64,000 nucleotides of DNA from Curtobacterium flaccumfaciens pv. betae (GTDB taxonomy: Bacteria; Actinomycetota; Actinomycetes; Actinomycetales; Microbacteriaceae), in the NCBI RefSeq assembly GCF_026241855.1, contig NZ_JAPJDC010000001.1, forward strand, positions 1,798,001 through 1,862,000. Reading direction: 5' to 3'. The notes under the pieces are model-generated. The model saw only the letters and a list, made by a program, of their open reading frames with translations, was not told the DNA's origin and searched no databases. The translations under genes and the position numbers were made by a program. Shown here piece by piece: positions 33,748 through 42,657 of this stretch (position 1 is the stretch's first letter; every line of letters starts with the position of its first letter).

Positions 33748-35840
33748 CGACCGACGACGGCACCGACCACGGCACCGCCGCCGCCACCTTCACCGCCATC
33801 GGCGACCCCGGCTCGCTGCCCGCGGGCGTGTCGGTCCGCGACGAGTGGATCCCGATGCCCGACGGTGTGCGGCTGCACGCCCGGATCTGGGCACCGTCGC
33901 AGTCGCCGACGCAGTCGGGTGACCCCGGCGGTCCGACGCCGGTGCTGCTCGAGTACCTGCCGTACCGGCTCGACGACTGGACCGCACCACGCGACTCGGA
34001 GCGGCACCCCTGGTACGCCCAGCACGGGTACGCCTCGGTGCGGGTCGACATCCGCGGCACCGGTTCGTCCGACGGGTTCTTCGACGACGAGTACAGCGAG
34101 CAGGAGCTGCTCGACGGTGAGGCCGTGATCGCCTGGCTCGCCGAGCAACCGTGGTCGACGGGCGCCGTCGGCATGTTCGGCATCTCGTGGGGCGGCTTCA
34201 ACGCGCTGCAGCTCGCGGCCCGGGCACCCGCCGCACTCAAGGCCATCGTGACGGTCTGCTCGACGGACGACCGGTACGACAACGACGTGCACTACGTCGG
34301 CGGCGCCGTGCTCGGCATCGACATGGCGGCCTGGGGCGCGACCATGTTCGCCTTCAACTCCCGGCCGCCCAGGCCCGAGGTCGTCGGCGCCGGGTGGACC
34401 GACCGCTGGCGGGAACGCCTCGAGGCGAACCGCCCGATGACGCCCGTGTGGCTGGCGCACCAGGAACGTGACGACTACTGGCGGCACGGCAGCGCGGCCG
34501 AGGACTACGACGGCATCCGCGCCGCGGTGCTCGCGGTCGGTGGCTGGGCGGACCCGTACCGGGACGCCGTGCTCCGGCTCGTCGACCACGTCAGCGCCCC
34601 CGTGAAGGGCATCGTCGGCCCGTGGTCGCACCAGTACCCGGACCGTGGACTCGCGCCGGGTCCGTCGATCGGGTTCCTGCAGGAGACCCTGCGGTGGTGG
34701 GACCGCTGGCTGCTCGGGGTGGACACCGGCGTCGAGGACGACCCCGCACTGCGGGCCTGGATCAACGAGGGCGAAGCCCCCGCGCCGTACTACGCCGGTC
34801 GCCGCGGTCGCTGGATCGGTGCCGAGGCGTGGCCCTCCGCCGCGACCCACGAGCGCGTCCTGCCCCTCGCCGCCCTGCGGGGCGGTGACCTCGGACCGGT
34901 CGTGGTGCGGTCACCGCAGCACACCGGGGTGGACGCCGGTCGGTTCTTCCCGTTCGGCAACGCCACCGACCTGCCGCCGGACCAGCGCGCCGAGGACGGC
35001 CGGTCGGTGACCTTCGACCTGCCGGTCGGCAAGGCGTTCGACCTGCTCGGCAACGTGCTCGTGCGGTTGTCCGTCACGAGCGATGCGCCCCGGGCCACCC
35101 TGACCGTCCGGCTCTGTGACGTCGCACCGGACGGCTCGTCGACGCTCGTCACACGCGGGGTGCTGAACGCCGCGAAGCGCGACGGCATGGACCGCGACGA
35201 CGTGCTCGTGCCCGGGACGCCCGCCGAACTACCCGTGCGCCTGGTCTCGACCGGACACCGGTTCGCCGCCGGACACCGGCTGCGCATCGCGGTCTCGTCG
35301 TCCTACTGGCCGTGGGTGTGGCCGCACGGCGTCGAGGCCACGGTGACGATCGACCCGACCGCCTCGAGCGTCACCCTGCCCACCTGGACCCGGTCGACCG
35401 ACGACGGGGTGGTCTTCGCCGAGCCCGAACGGTCCGAGCCCCTCGTGATCGAGCGCGTCGCGCCGGCCGACCCGCTGCCGCAGCGCACGGTGACGCACGA
35501 CGTCGAGACGGGGGAGTGGACGCTCGACGTCGACCCCGGGTACGGCGGCGGGCGCATCTACCCGGACGGCCTCGTGTTCACCGAGGACGCCCGCGAGACG
35601 TACCGGATCCGCTCCGACGACCCGACCAGCGCACGGGCGAGTTCCCGTTGGGCCATCGGGCTGGCGAAGCCGGAGTGGGCCGCGCGCCTCGAGACGTCGT
35701 CCGAGGTCACCGCCGACGCCGACACCTTCCACGTCGTCAACACCGTGCGCGCCTGGGCCCGCGATGGCGGACCCGAAGAACCCGAGGTGCTGGTCACCGA
35801 GCGGACCTTCGTCGACGACGTCCCACGGACGTCGGCGTGA
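33744..35840 (+). CDS. CocE/NonD-family serine hydrolase (X-Pro dipeptidyl-peptidase-like)
   Basis: A 698-aa alpha/beta hydrolase with a C-terminal jelly-roll domain. The nucleophile Ser lies in GISWGG and the acid is probably the Asp of VGGWADPY. The His is in GPWSHQYP, and DIRGTGSSDG contributes the oxyanion region. From about residue 390 to 560 the beta-sandwich of the X-Pro peptidase C-terminal family is recognisable. No signal peptide is seen, so it should act on imported substrate. The ATG overlaps the ATPase stop. Natural substrate (acyl ester, peptide or amide) unknown. Confidence 0.85.
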   Translation: MTTDDGTDHGTAAATFTAIGDPGSLPAGVSVRDEWIPMPDGVRLHARIWAPSQSPTQSGDPGGPTPVLLEYLPYRLDDWTAPRDSERHPWYAQHGYASVRVDIRGTGSSDGFFDDEYSEQELLDGEAVIAWLAEQPWSTGAVGMFGISWGGFNALQLAARAPAALKAIVTVCSTDDRYDNDVHYVGGAVLGIDMAAWGATMFAFNSRPPRPEVVGAGWTDRWRERLEANRPMTPVWLAHQERDDYWRHGSAAEDYDGIRAAVLAVGGWADPYRDAVLRLVDHVSAPVKGIVGPWSHQYPDRGLAPGPSIGFLQETLRWWDRWLLGVDTGVEDDPALRAWINEGEAPAPYYAGRRGRWIGAEAWPSAATHERVLPLAALRGGDLGPVVVRSPQHTGVDAGRFFPFGNATDLPPDQRAEDGRSVTFDLPVGKAFDLLGNVLVRLSVTSDAPRATLTVRLCDVAPDGSSTLVTRGVLNAAKRDGMDRDDVLVPGTPAELPVRLVSTGHRFAAGHRLRIAVSSSYWPWVWPHGVEATVTIDPTASSVTLPTWTRSTDDGVVFAEPERSEPLVIERVAPADPLPQRTVTHDVETGEWTLDVDPGYGGGRIYPDGLVFTEDARETYRIRSDDPTSARASSRWAIGLAKPEWAARLETSSEVTADADTFHVVNTVRAWARDGGPEEPEVLVTERTFVDDVPRTSA

Positions 35841-36481
35841 CCGCGGCGGCACGGGTCCGGCAGCGGCCGGAGGTCCGACGCGCGATGATCGTCGAGGCCG
35901 CCCGCGCGGTGATCGTCCGGAACGGCGTCGGTGCCACCGGGTTGCGCGACATCGCGGCCGAGGCCGGCGTCTCCGTCGGAACCGTCACGTACCACTTCGG
36001 CAGTGTCGCGGAGATCCTCAACGAGGTCGTGGTGCTCGAGACGGAGCGCTTCTACGGCGCCATCGTCGCGGCCGTCGACGCCGAACCCGACGTGCTGGTG
36101 GGGCTGCGGATGCTCGTCGCCCCGCTGTTCGGCGACACCGAGCAGGTCCGGCAGCACTGGCGGATCTGGTCCGACTACTGGACCGCGGTGGTGCGACGGC
36201 CCGAGGTGGCCGCCGAGTACGCCGAACGCATCCGCGTCTGGGAGGCGTGCCTGGTGCGGGTCATCCGGCGCGGGGTGGAGGCCGGGGTGTTCGTCGACGT
36301 CGACGCCGACACCGTCGCGCTGCAGCTCGCCGCGTACAGCGACGGCGTCGCGACGCAGATCGCCCAGGGCGTCCCGGGACTGACGAACACGGTCGCCCTG
36401 TCCTGGATGTGGCGGTTCCTGTCGCACGAACTCGGTGTGCCCGCTGTGGACATCGCCGGAACCGGTCGTTCCCCCTTGTGA
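35837..36481 (+). CDS. TetR-family regulator of the ABC/hydrolase operon
   Basis: A 214-aa regulator. The N-terminal helix-turn-helix is clear (GLRDIAAEAGVSVGTVTYHF), followed by a helical ligand-binding domain with several Trp (HWRIWSDYWTAVV). GTG 35837 overlaps the hydrolase stop (GTGA), so it is made in step with the enzymes, as expected for an autoregulated repressor. The perfect palindrome at 28415 is its likely operator. The inducer is presumably the transported compound or its product. Confidence 0.85.
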   Translation: MTAAARVRQRPEVRRAMIVEAARAVIVRNGVGATGLRDIAAEAGVSVGTVTYHFGSVAEILNEVVVLETERFYGAIVAAVDAEPDVLVGLRMLVAPLFGDTEQVRQHWRIWSDYWTAVVRRPEVAAEYAERIRVWEACLVRVIRRGVEAGVFVDVDADTVALQLAAYSDGVATQIAQGVPGLTNTVALSWMWRFLSHELGVPAVDIAGTGRSPL

Positions 36482-36504
36482 TGAGGTAAGGCTTCCCTTA
36501 CCGT
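36476..36504 (+). promoter_or_regulatory. Leaderless promoter with iron-box-like operator
   Basis: TTGTGA (36476) and TACCGT (36499) are 17 bp apart, and the ATG follows six bases after the -10. GGTAAGG-cttc-CCTTACC (36485-36502) is a perfect inverted repeat that resembles DtxR/IdeR iron boxes and overlaps the -10. Confidence 0.65.
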
Positions 36505-36510
36505 TGCCAC

Positions 36511-36933
36511 ATGGCACGGACCCGGCGACAGCCCAGCGAACGCATCCTCATCGCGGGCGGTGCCGAGGACCTCGTCGAGATCCACCGCCAGCTCGAGGAA
36601 CTCCCCGAGAACGCGTACGGGCAGGTCTTCGTCGAGGTCGCCCTCGACGAGCAGATCCGCATCCTGCCGGCTCCGCCGCGCGTCACCGTGACCTGGCTGG
36701 TCCGGAGCACCCGCAGCTCGGCCGTCGCCCCGCTGGTCTTCGCGGACCACGGCGAAGCCCTCGCACACGCCCTGACCGGCTGGGCCGCCGAGTGGTGCGT
36801 GACGGGCTGCGAGCCCCGCACCTCGGTCTGGATCGGGTGCGCGGACAGCCCGTGGATCGAGCGCGCACGGTCCATGGTGCAGCTCGAACTCACCGACGCC
36901 GGCCAGCAGGTCCAGGTCGAGTACGGCGGGTAA
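36511..36933 (+). CDS. Stand-alone SIP-domain protein (siderophore-interacting)
   Basis: A 140-aa protein equal to the C-terminal NAD(P)H-binding SIP domain of siderophore-interacting flavoproteins: ILIAGGAEDLVEIHRQLEEL opens the nucleotide-binding fold. The N-terminal FAD-binding half is absent. Iron-box overlap of the promoter supports a role in siderophore-iron release or its control. It may work with a separate FAD protein. A Dps gene follows on the same strand from its own promoter. Confidence 0.75.
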   Translation: MARTRRQPSERILIAGGAEDLVEIHRQLEELPENAYGQVFVEVALDEQIRILPAPPRVTVTWLVRSTRSSAVAPLVFADHGEALAHALTGWAAEWCVTGCEPRTSVWIGCADSPWIERARSMVQLELTDAGQQVQVEYGG

Positions 36934-36950
36934 GGGCAGCCTGCTCTTCC

Positions 36951-36979
36951 TTGCAATGTGCAAAAGACGGGGGCATGGT
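36951..36979 (+). promoter_or_regulatory. dps promoter with TTGCA-atg-TGCAA palindrome
   Basis: TTGCAA (36951) and CATGGT (36974) are 17 bp apart, and the ATG lies six bases after the -10-like box. The 13-base palindrome TTGCAATGTGCAA overlaps the -35 and could bind a regulator. Confidence 0.5.
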
Positions 36980-36985
36980 TGTGTC

Positions 36986-37489
36986 ATGACCACGCAGAGC
37001 AGCACCACCACCCCGAGCACCACGTCCCCGTTCTCGACCACGCCGGAGCTCGCAGCCGGGGTCGCGCAGTTCCTCGCCCCCGTCGTCATCGACCTCGAGG
37101 CGCTCGTCGTCAACGGCAAGCAGGCCCACTGGCACGTCCGTGGCCGCAACTTCGTCGGCGTGCACGAGCTCCTCGACGAGATCGTCGAGCACGCGCAGGA
37201 CTACGCGGACAAGGCTGCGGAGCGCATCGTCGCCCTCGGCCTGCCGGTCGACTCGCGCATCGCGACCGTCGCCGCGAACACCACCCTGCCGCCGCTGTCG
37301 CAGGGCTTCCAGAACTCGGACGTCACCATCACCGAGGTGATCGCCCAGATCGACGCCGCACTGCTGCAGGTCCGCCGTGCGGTCGACGGCCTCGACGAGG
37401 TCGACCTCAACAGCCAGGACGTCGCGATCGAGATCGAGCGCGCGCTGACCAAGGACCGCTGGTTCCTGCAGGCGCACCTCGCCGCCTGA
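36986..37489 (+). CDS. dps: Dps-family ferritin-like DNA-protection protein
   Basis: A 167-aa miniferritin that oxidises and stores iron and shields DNA under stress. The ferroxidase ligands are visible in GKQAHWHVRGRNFVGVHELL and DEIVEHAQDYADKAAERI (His, Asp, Glu at Dps spacing). A Ser/Thr-rich N-terminal tail of about 20 residues precedes the core. It lies next to an iron-controlled SIP gene, which fits an iron/oxidative-stress role. It ends 17 bp before a palindromic terminator. Confidence 0.9.
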   Translation: MTTQSSTTTPSTTSPFSTTPELAAGVAQFLAPVVIDLEALVVNGKQAHWHVRGRNFVGVHELLDEIVEHAQDYADKAAERIVALGLPVDSRIATVAANTTLPPLSQGFQNSDVTITEVIAQIDAALLQVRRAVDGLDEVDLNSQDVAIEIERALTKDRWFLQAHLAA

Positions 37490-37506
37490 GTCGCGACCAC
37501 ACCTCT

Positions 37507-37546
37507 GACAGGAGGCCCGGTGCCAGCTGGCACCGGGCCTCCTGTC
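37507..37546. terminator. Perfect 40-bp palindrome between convergent genes
   Basis: GACAGGAGGCCCGGTGCCAG is followed by its exact complement. It lies between dps (plus) and the response regulator (minus) and can stop both. It differs from the 20487 palindrome by one compensated base pair (A-T for G-C), so structure has been conserved. Confidence 0.85.
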
Positions 37547-37575
37547 CGTCTGCGGTCACGTCTCGGGCCCGCACC

Positions 37576-38238
37576 TCACACGGACGGCGTGACCAGCCCG
37601 CTCTCGTAGGCCAGCACGACGGCGTGCACCCGGTCCCGCAGCTGCAGCTTCGCCAGGACCCGGCCGACGTGGGTCTTCACGGTCTGCTCCGCGATGAACA
37701 GCTCCGCCGCGATCTCACCGTTCGACCGCCCCCGCGCCATCAGCAGGAACACGTCGCGCTCCCGGTCCGTCAGCACGTCGAGCACCTCGGTCCGCGGGGC
37801 CGTCGGCTGCGGACCGGCGACGAAGGCCTCGACGAGGTGCCGGGTCACCCTCGGTGCGAGCAGGGAGTCGCCGGCTGCGACGGTCCGCACGGCCTGCACG
37901 AGCTCCTCGGCGCTCGCGTCCTTGAGCAGGAACCCGCTCGCCCCGGCACGGAGCGCGTCGAACACGTAGTCGTCGATGTCGAACGTCGTGAGCATCACCA
38001 CGCGGACGGGCGACTCCGCGGGCGCCGCGGTGATCCGCCGGGTCGCCTCGATCCCGTCGAGCTCCGGCATCCGGACGTCCATCAGGATCACGTCCGGCCG
38101 GAGCCGGATCGCCATGACGACCGCCTCGGCCCCGTTCGCTGCCTCGCCGACGACCTCGACGTCGTCCTGGGCCTGGAGGATCGCCCGCAGTCCGACACGG
38201 AACATCTGCTGGTCGTCGACCACCATCACCCGCGTCAT
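37576..38238 (-). CDS. NarL/LuxR-type response regulator
   Basis: A 220-aa two-component regulator. The receiver has VVDDQQMFR (acidic pair), the phosphoacceptor Asp in ILMDVRMPELDG, TTF and the Lys of LLKDAS. The C-terminal LuxR helix-turn-helix is LTDRERDVFLLMARGRSNGE and then AEQTVKTHVGRVLAKL. The ATG overlaps the histidine kinase stop (ATGA). It probably regulates envelope genes given the coupled DedA gene. Confidence 0.9.
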   Translation of the reverse strand: MTRVMVVDDQQMFRVGLRAILQAQDDVEVVGEAANGAEAVVMAIRLRPDVILMDVRMPELDGIEATRRITAAPAESPVRVVMLTTFDIDDYVFDALRAGASGFLLKDASAEELVQAVRTVAAGDSLLAPRVTRHLVEAFVAGPQPTAPRTEVLDVLTDRERDVFLLMARGRSNGEIAAELFIAEQTVKTHVGRVLAKLQLRDRVHAVVLAYESGLVTPSV

Positions 38239-39482
38239 CGGCTTGCCCCGTCGGCCGTCGGCTGCGACGTGGTCGCGGTGGGCCGGGTGGGCAGACTGAC
38301 GGCGACGCGGAAGCCGCCGTCCGGGTCCGGCCCGTGGTCGATGGTGCCGCGGAGCGCGGCGACGCGCTCCCGCATGCCCGCCAGACCGAAGCCGCCGTCG
38401 TCCGGCGGCGCACCGGGCACGCTGCCGACCGGTGGCGCGGTGTTGGCGACCTCGACCGTGAGGGCCGACCCGTGCCTCCCGACCGTCACGACGGTGGTCG
38501 CACCGGGCGCGTGCCGGGCCACGTTGCCGAGCGCCTCCTGCACGACCCGGTACACGGTGAGCTGCGCGAGCCGGTCGACGTCGTCGAGGTCGGGGTCGAG
38601 CCCCTCGTCGAGTCGGAGTTCGACGGGGATGCCGGCCGCGCGGGTGGCCTGCACGAGCGCGTGCAGGTCGGCGAGCCGCGGCTGCGGTGCGCGCTCGGCG
38701 GCGGCGTCGCCACGCAGGGTGCCGAGCAGCTGCCGCATCTCCCGCAGGGCCGTGCGCGAGGTCTCGGCGATCGCGGCGAACTCGGTTCGGGCCTCCGGCG
38801 GCAGGTCCGCGACGCGGTACGGGGCGGACTCGGCCTGCATGTGCACGACGGACATGCTGTGGGCGACGACGTCGTGGAGCTCACGGGCTATCCGGGAGCG
38901 CTCCTCGACCGTCCGGCGTCGGGCCTGCTCGAGCTCGGTGTCGCGGCGGGCGGCGGCGAGCTCCTCGCGCACGGTCCGGCGCTGCCCGATGACCACCGCA
39001 GCGGCCGCCACGACGAGGGTGTCGCCGGCACTCACCACGAAGCTCGTCGCCCAGACGTCGACCTGCCCCCACCGGTCGGGCGTCACGCCGATGAGCAGCA
39101 GGGTGAGCAGCGTCGCCGCGACCCAGACCACCGCGGTGAGCCGCCAGGTGGTGCGGACGCCCAGCACGACGAGCAGCACACTCAGGCCGATGATGCTCGT
39201 GACCGAGACCGGCCAGGGCCCGACGGTGCCGGGTGCCGTCAGGATGCCGAGGCCGGCGAGGGCGACGAGGTGCGCGACCGACGCCGTGCGGGGGACGAGC
39301 GGTGCGAGGCCGATGCTCGCCGACAGCACGGCGGTCGCGAGCATCGCGAGCGGCACGGGGACGCCGTAGAACACCGCGGTCACGGGTGCGGCGACGGCGA
39401 ACAGGGACACCACGACGACGACGAAGCCGATCTGCACGGCAGGCCGGACCCAGGTGGGTCGGGGCTTCGGGACGACGGTCAC
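38235..39482 (-). CDS. Sensor histidine kinase, DesK/NarX-like (HisKA_3)
   Basis: A 415-aa kinase with about six hydrophobic segments in the first 170 residues and no large extracellular domain, so it probably senses within the membrane. The phospho-acceptor His is in ARELHDVVAHSMSVV. The ATP-binding region shows VQEALGNVARHAPG and GFGLAGMRERV. GTG 39482 overlaps the DedA stop, and its stop overlaps the regulator start, giving a DedA-kinase-regulator unit. Confidence 0.9.
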   Translation of the reverse strand: MTVVPKPRPTWVRPAVQIGFVVVVVSLFAVAAPVTAVFYGVPVPLAMLATAVLSASIGLAPLVPRTASVAHLVALAGLGILTAPGTVGPWPVSVTSIIGLSVLLVVLGVRTTWRLTAVVWVAATLLTLLLIGVTPDRWGQVDVWATSFVVSAGDTLVVAAAAVVIGQRRTVREELAAARRDTELEQARRRTVEERSRIARELHDVVAHSMSVVHMQAESAPYRVADLPPEARTEFAAIAETSRTALREMRQLLGTLRGDAAAERAPQPRLADLHALVQATRAAGIPVELRLDEGLDPDLDDVDRLAQLTVYRVVQEALGNVARHAPGATTVVTVGRHGSALTVEVANTAPPVGSVPGAPPDDGGFGLAGMRERVAALRGTIDHGPDPDGGFRVAVSLPTRPTATTSQPTADGASR

Positions 39483-40189
39483 GGGCGGGCGGTCTCTCCG
39501 GTTCGGACGAGGCAGGGCTCGGGGGCGGTGGCGGGGGCGGGTGTGGCAGCGGCAGCGGCAGCGGCAGCGGCGGCAGCGCGGGCCTCGCGGGCTTCGCGCC
39601 TGCGGCTGATGGTACCGAGCACCCGGTCGACCGCGATCCCGAGCCCGGCGGCGACCACCATCGACACCAGGGCCGCGACGATCGGTTCGTGCAGCACGCT
39701 CGACGCGGCCAGGGCGATCCCGATCGACACCGCCGACCACGCCACACCCGCGATCGCGCTGATCGCGAGGAACCGGCGGTAGGGCAGGCCGGTCGCGCCG
39801 GCGGTCATGTTGACCGCGACCCGGCCGACCGGAATGAAGCGCCCGGTCAGGATGAGGCTGGCCGAGCGGCGCTGCATCTGCCGCTCAGCGAACGCGAAGG
39901 CCGCTGCGATCCGTGGTCGCTTCGACCGGGCCAGCCGGGCGAACCCGATCCGGCGACCGATCGAGTACGCGATCGAGTCGCCGGCGATCGCTCCGAGGGC
40001 GGCGGCGGCGAGCACCACGGCGAGCACGGGCTGCCCGGACGTCGCGGCGACGGCGGCGATCGCGACCAGGGCGGACTCGCTCGGCACCGGCGGGAAGAAG
40101 CCGTCCACCAGGCACAGGGCGAAGAGGACGACGTAGACGAGCGGACTCGCGGCCAGCTCGACGACGAGCGGGGTGATCTGGTCGAACAC
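39479..40189 (-). CDS. DedA-family membrane protein (SNARE-associated/VTT)
   Basis: A 236-aa protein of the family linked to undecaprenyl-phosphate or phospholipid flipping. FFPPVPSESAL (the family's F-P-PE/S motif), then LGAIAGDSIAYSIGRRIG and GRFIPVGRVAVNMTAG, carry the conserved Gly and Arg residues. The C-terminus has a run of 12 Ala encoded by GGCAGC hexamers. GTG 40189 has GGGAGGGAG six bases upstream. Coupling to a histidine kinase suggests envelope-stress sensing. Confidence 0.85.
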   Translation of the reverse strand: MFDQITPLVVELAASPLVYVVLFALCLVDGFFPPVPSESALVAIAAVAATSGQPVLAVVLAAAALGAIAGDSIAYSIGRRIGFARLARSKRPRIAAAFAFAERQMQRRSASLILTGRFIPVGRVAVNMTAGATGLPYRRFLAISAIAGVAWSAVSIGIALAASSVLHEPIVAALVSMVVAAGLGIAVDRVLGTISRRREAREARAAAAAAAAAAATPAPATAPEPCLVRTGETARP

Positions 40190-40282
40190 GGGGTGCTCCC
40201 TCCCGCCGACGGAACTCGTCGACGAGGACGACGCTACGGAACCGGCGCGCGCCGGCCATCCCGCGGTGGTCTCGACCACCCC

Positions 40283-41167
40283 CTACCGCGGTATGACGTT
40301 CCCGTCCGCGAAGACCACGTCGGGCGCGTCCACCCGGCGGTCGACGACGGTGGTCGGGGCCTCCAGGTGCACGGCACCCGAGGGCATGATGCCCGCACCG
40401 CCGAACCGTTCCATCACCCGCCACTGCGCGACGACGTCCTCGCCGGCGTGCTCGGGCGGCAGGGTGTCCCAGAACCGGAAGCCCCCGACCTCCTCGAGCG
40501 CACGACGGTCGTACAGCGCGCAGGCGCCGACCCACGCGACGCGGTAGGGCACCCACTCGCCGGGGTGCAGGTCGAGGTCAGCGGCGACGTGCGTCGGGTT
40601 CGCGGCGTTGTGCAGCGACCAGCGGTCGAAGCCGGGGGTCCCGCGGCGCACCACCTCGGGCACGACCGGGCCGTCCCACCGCTCGAACACCGAGGTCTCG
40701 TGGGGGCGTCGGTCCTGCAGGTACGACAGGCCCTGCACCGCGCTGCCGACGAACCCGCAGCCCAGGGTGCGCAGCGCGTCGAGCATCCGCGCGATCGACC
40801 CCGGCTCGAGCCAGACGTCGTCGTCGAGGAACAGCACCGCGGCGGCCTCGGCGTGGTCGAGCAGGAACTGCCGGTGCTCTGCCAGGCCACGCCGTTCCGG
40901 GTGGGTGAGGAGCGTGACGGGCCGGCCCTGCGCCTCCAGGACGCGGACCATCGCCGCGACCGCCGGCGCGCTGGCGGCGTCTCCGTCCGCGGACTGGTCG
41001 CTGAGCACGACGCGCAGGTCGACGTCGGTCTGGGCGGCGAGGCCGGCGAGCGTCGTGGCGAGCTCGGCCGGCCTGCCGACGGTCGGGATGAGCCCGTCGA
41101 CGTCGACCGTGCTCGTGTCCGCTGGATCGGGGGCCTTCGCCCAGGACCCGGACCAGCGGGCGGTCAC
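40283..41167 (-). CDS. Family 2 glycosyltransferase
   Basis: A 294-aa GT-A fold enzyme. Near the N-terminus is VDGLIPTVGRPAELATTLAG, the nucleotide-sugar site is LFLDDDVWLEPG (DxD), and EHAGEDVVAQWRVM is the usual acceptor-side ED motif. No membrane segment is seen. GTG 41167 overlaps the stop of the HldE-like gene, placing it in an operon with a heptose activator; it probably adds a sugar to a surface glycan. Confidence 0.85.
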   Translation of the reverse strand: MTARWSGSWAKAPDPADTSTVDVDGLIPTVGRPAELATTLAGLAAQTDVDLRVVLSDQSADGDAASAPAVAAMVRVLEAQGRPVTLLTHPERRGLAEHRQFLLDHAEAAAVLFLDDDVWLEPGSIARMLDALRTLGCGFVGSAVQGLSYLQDRRPHETSVFERWDGPVVPEVVRRGTPGFDRWSLHNAANPTHVAADLDLHPGEWVPYRVAWVGACALYDRRALEEVGGFRFWDTLPPEHAGEDVVAQWRVMERFGGAGIMPSGAVHLEAPTTVVDRRVDAPDVVFADGNVIPR

Positions 41168-42657
41168 GGTGCCGGGTCCGGTTCGGGCCGCGCAGCGGCT
41201 TCGCGGATCCGGCGCACGACGGCGCTGGTGGAGTGCTCGGGCACGTAGTCGACCATGACGACCTCGCCGCCGTAGCCGCGTACGACCTCGGTCTCGGTCA
41301 GCATCTCGGGGGAGTAGTCCCCGCCCTTGACGTAGACCTCGGGGCGCAGCCGCTCGATGAGCGGGATGGGGGTGTCCGTCGCGAACACCGTGACCAGGTC
41401 GACGCAGGCCAGCGCGGCGAGCACGCCGGCGCGGTCCTCGGCCGGGTTGATCGGCCGCTCCGGGCCCTTCAGCCGGCGCACCGAGTCGTCGTCGTTCAGT
41501 GCGACGACGAGCAGGTCGCCCAGGTCACGGGCCTGGCGCAGGTAGGTGGTGTGGCCGCGGTGCACGACGTCGAAGCAGCCGTTCGTGAAGACCACGCGAC
41601 GGCCGGCCTGCCGTGCGGCCTCGACCGCGGTGGCGAGCTCGTCGTGGTCGACGACCGTCGCCGCCGGCGCGGTCACCGAGTCGAGCAGGGCGGCGGCGGT
41701 GCAGACGGACGTGCCGGCCTCGCGGACGACGACGTCGGCAGCGGCCTGGGCGACCGCGACGGCGTCGCGCAGGGGTGCCTGCACGGCGAGGGCGACGGTC
41801 GCGGCGGCGCAGAATGTGTCACCGGCGCCGGAGGCCTGCTGCTCCGAGGCGGGCGTCGCACGCGTGCGGAACCCCTGGTCGGAGCCGGGCTCGAGCAGCA
41901 CGGTGCCGTCGCGGTCGAGCGTGACCACCGCGGCACGGGCGCCGCTGCGGGCGAGCACGTCGGCACGGGCTGCGACGACGGTGCCGACGCGGTCGGCACC
42001 GGTGCCGAGCTCCGTGCCGAGCAGTGCGGCGGTCTCACCGGCGTTCGGCGTGACGAGGTCGGGGTGCAGCGCGGCCCAGCGGGTCAGGTCGTGCGCGTCG
42101 ACCACGACGGCGCCGGGGCGGTCACGGTCGAGCATCGGCAGGACGTCCTCGGCGCGGACGCCCAGGCCGTAGTCGCACACGACGGCGGCGTCGGCGCACC
42201 GGATGGCGCGGGCCACCGAGCGGGCGAGGCGTTCGCCGTGCTCGGCGGTCGGGGTCGCGGCCAGCTCGTCGACCCGGACCACGACGCGGTCACCGCCGAC
42301 CACGCGCGACTTCGTCGTGGTGCGGGTGCCGGGGATCTCGACCAGGAACGACGTGTCGACGCCGGCTGCCTCGAGCCGCTGGCGCAGGACGTCACCGGCC
42401 TCGTCGTCACCGATGAGCCCCACCATGCGGACCCGGGCGCCCAGGGCACGGGCGTTCACGGCCGTGTTCGCCGCGCCGCCCGGCACCGCGATGGTCTCGG
42501 TGACGCGGACGACGGGGGCCGGGGCCTCACGGGAAACCCGCTCGGCCTCGCCGACGGTCCAGCGGTCGAGGATGCAGTCGCCGATGACGACGACGAGGGG
42601 CTCGCGGTCGTCGATCGTGGCGACGAGGTCACGGACCAGTCGGACGTCGGCGGTCAT
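41164..42657 (-). CDS. hldE: Bifunctional heptose kinase/nucleotidyltransferase, paralogue 1
   Basis: A 497-aa HldE/RfaE-type enzyme. Residues 1 to about 330 form a PfkB kinase (IGDCILDRWTVG, GGAANTAVNARALGA, catalytic ASGAGDTFCAA). Residues about 350-497 form a cytidylyltransferase-like domain (FTNGCFDVVHRGH, LKGPERPINP, YVKGGDYSPE). Expected to phosphorylate heptose-7-phosphate at C1 and then activate it as a nucleotide-heptose. The ATG overlaps the aldehyde dehydrogenase stop. A second full-length paralogue lies at 46960. Confidence 0.85.
   Translation of the reverse strand: MTADVRLVRDLVATIDDREPLVVVIGDCILDRWTVGEAERVSREAPAPVVRVTETIAVPGGAANTAVNARALGARVRMVGLIGDDEAGDVLRQRLEAAGVDTSFLVEIPGTRTTTKSRVVGGDRVVVRVDELAATPTAEHGERLARSVARAIRCADAAVVCDYGLGVRAEDVLPMLDRDRPGAVVVDAHDLTRWAALHPDLVTPNAGETAALLGTELGTGADRVGTVVAARADVLARSGARAAVVTLDRDGTVLLEPGSDQGFRTRATPASEQQASGAGDTFCAAATVALAVQAPLRDAVAVAQAAADVVVREAGTSVCTAAALLDSVTAPAATVVDHDELATAVEAARQAGRRVVFTNGCFDVVHRGHTTYLRQARDLGDLLVVALNDDDSVRRLKGPERPINPAEDRAGVLAALACVDLVTVFATDTPIPLIERLRPEVYVKGGDYSPEMLTETEVVRGYGGEVVMVDYVPEHSTSAVVRRIREAAARPEPDPAP

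Noticed and set aside
36958-39369. An 803-codon plus-strand frame across dps, the response regulator and the kinase
   Set aside because: It covers Dps in the wrong frame and two minus-strand genes with clear motifs; no domain is visible in it.
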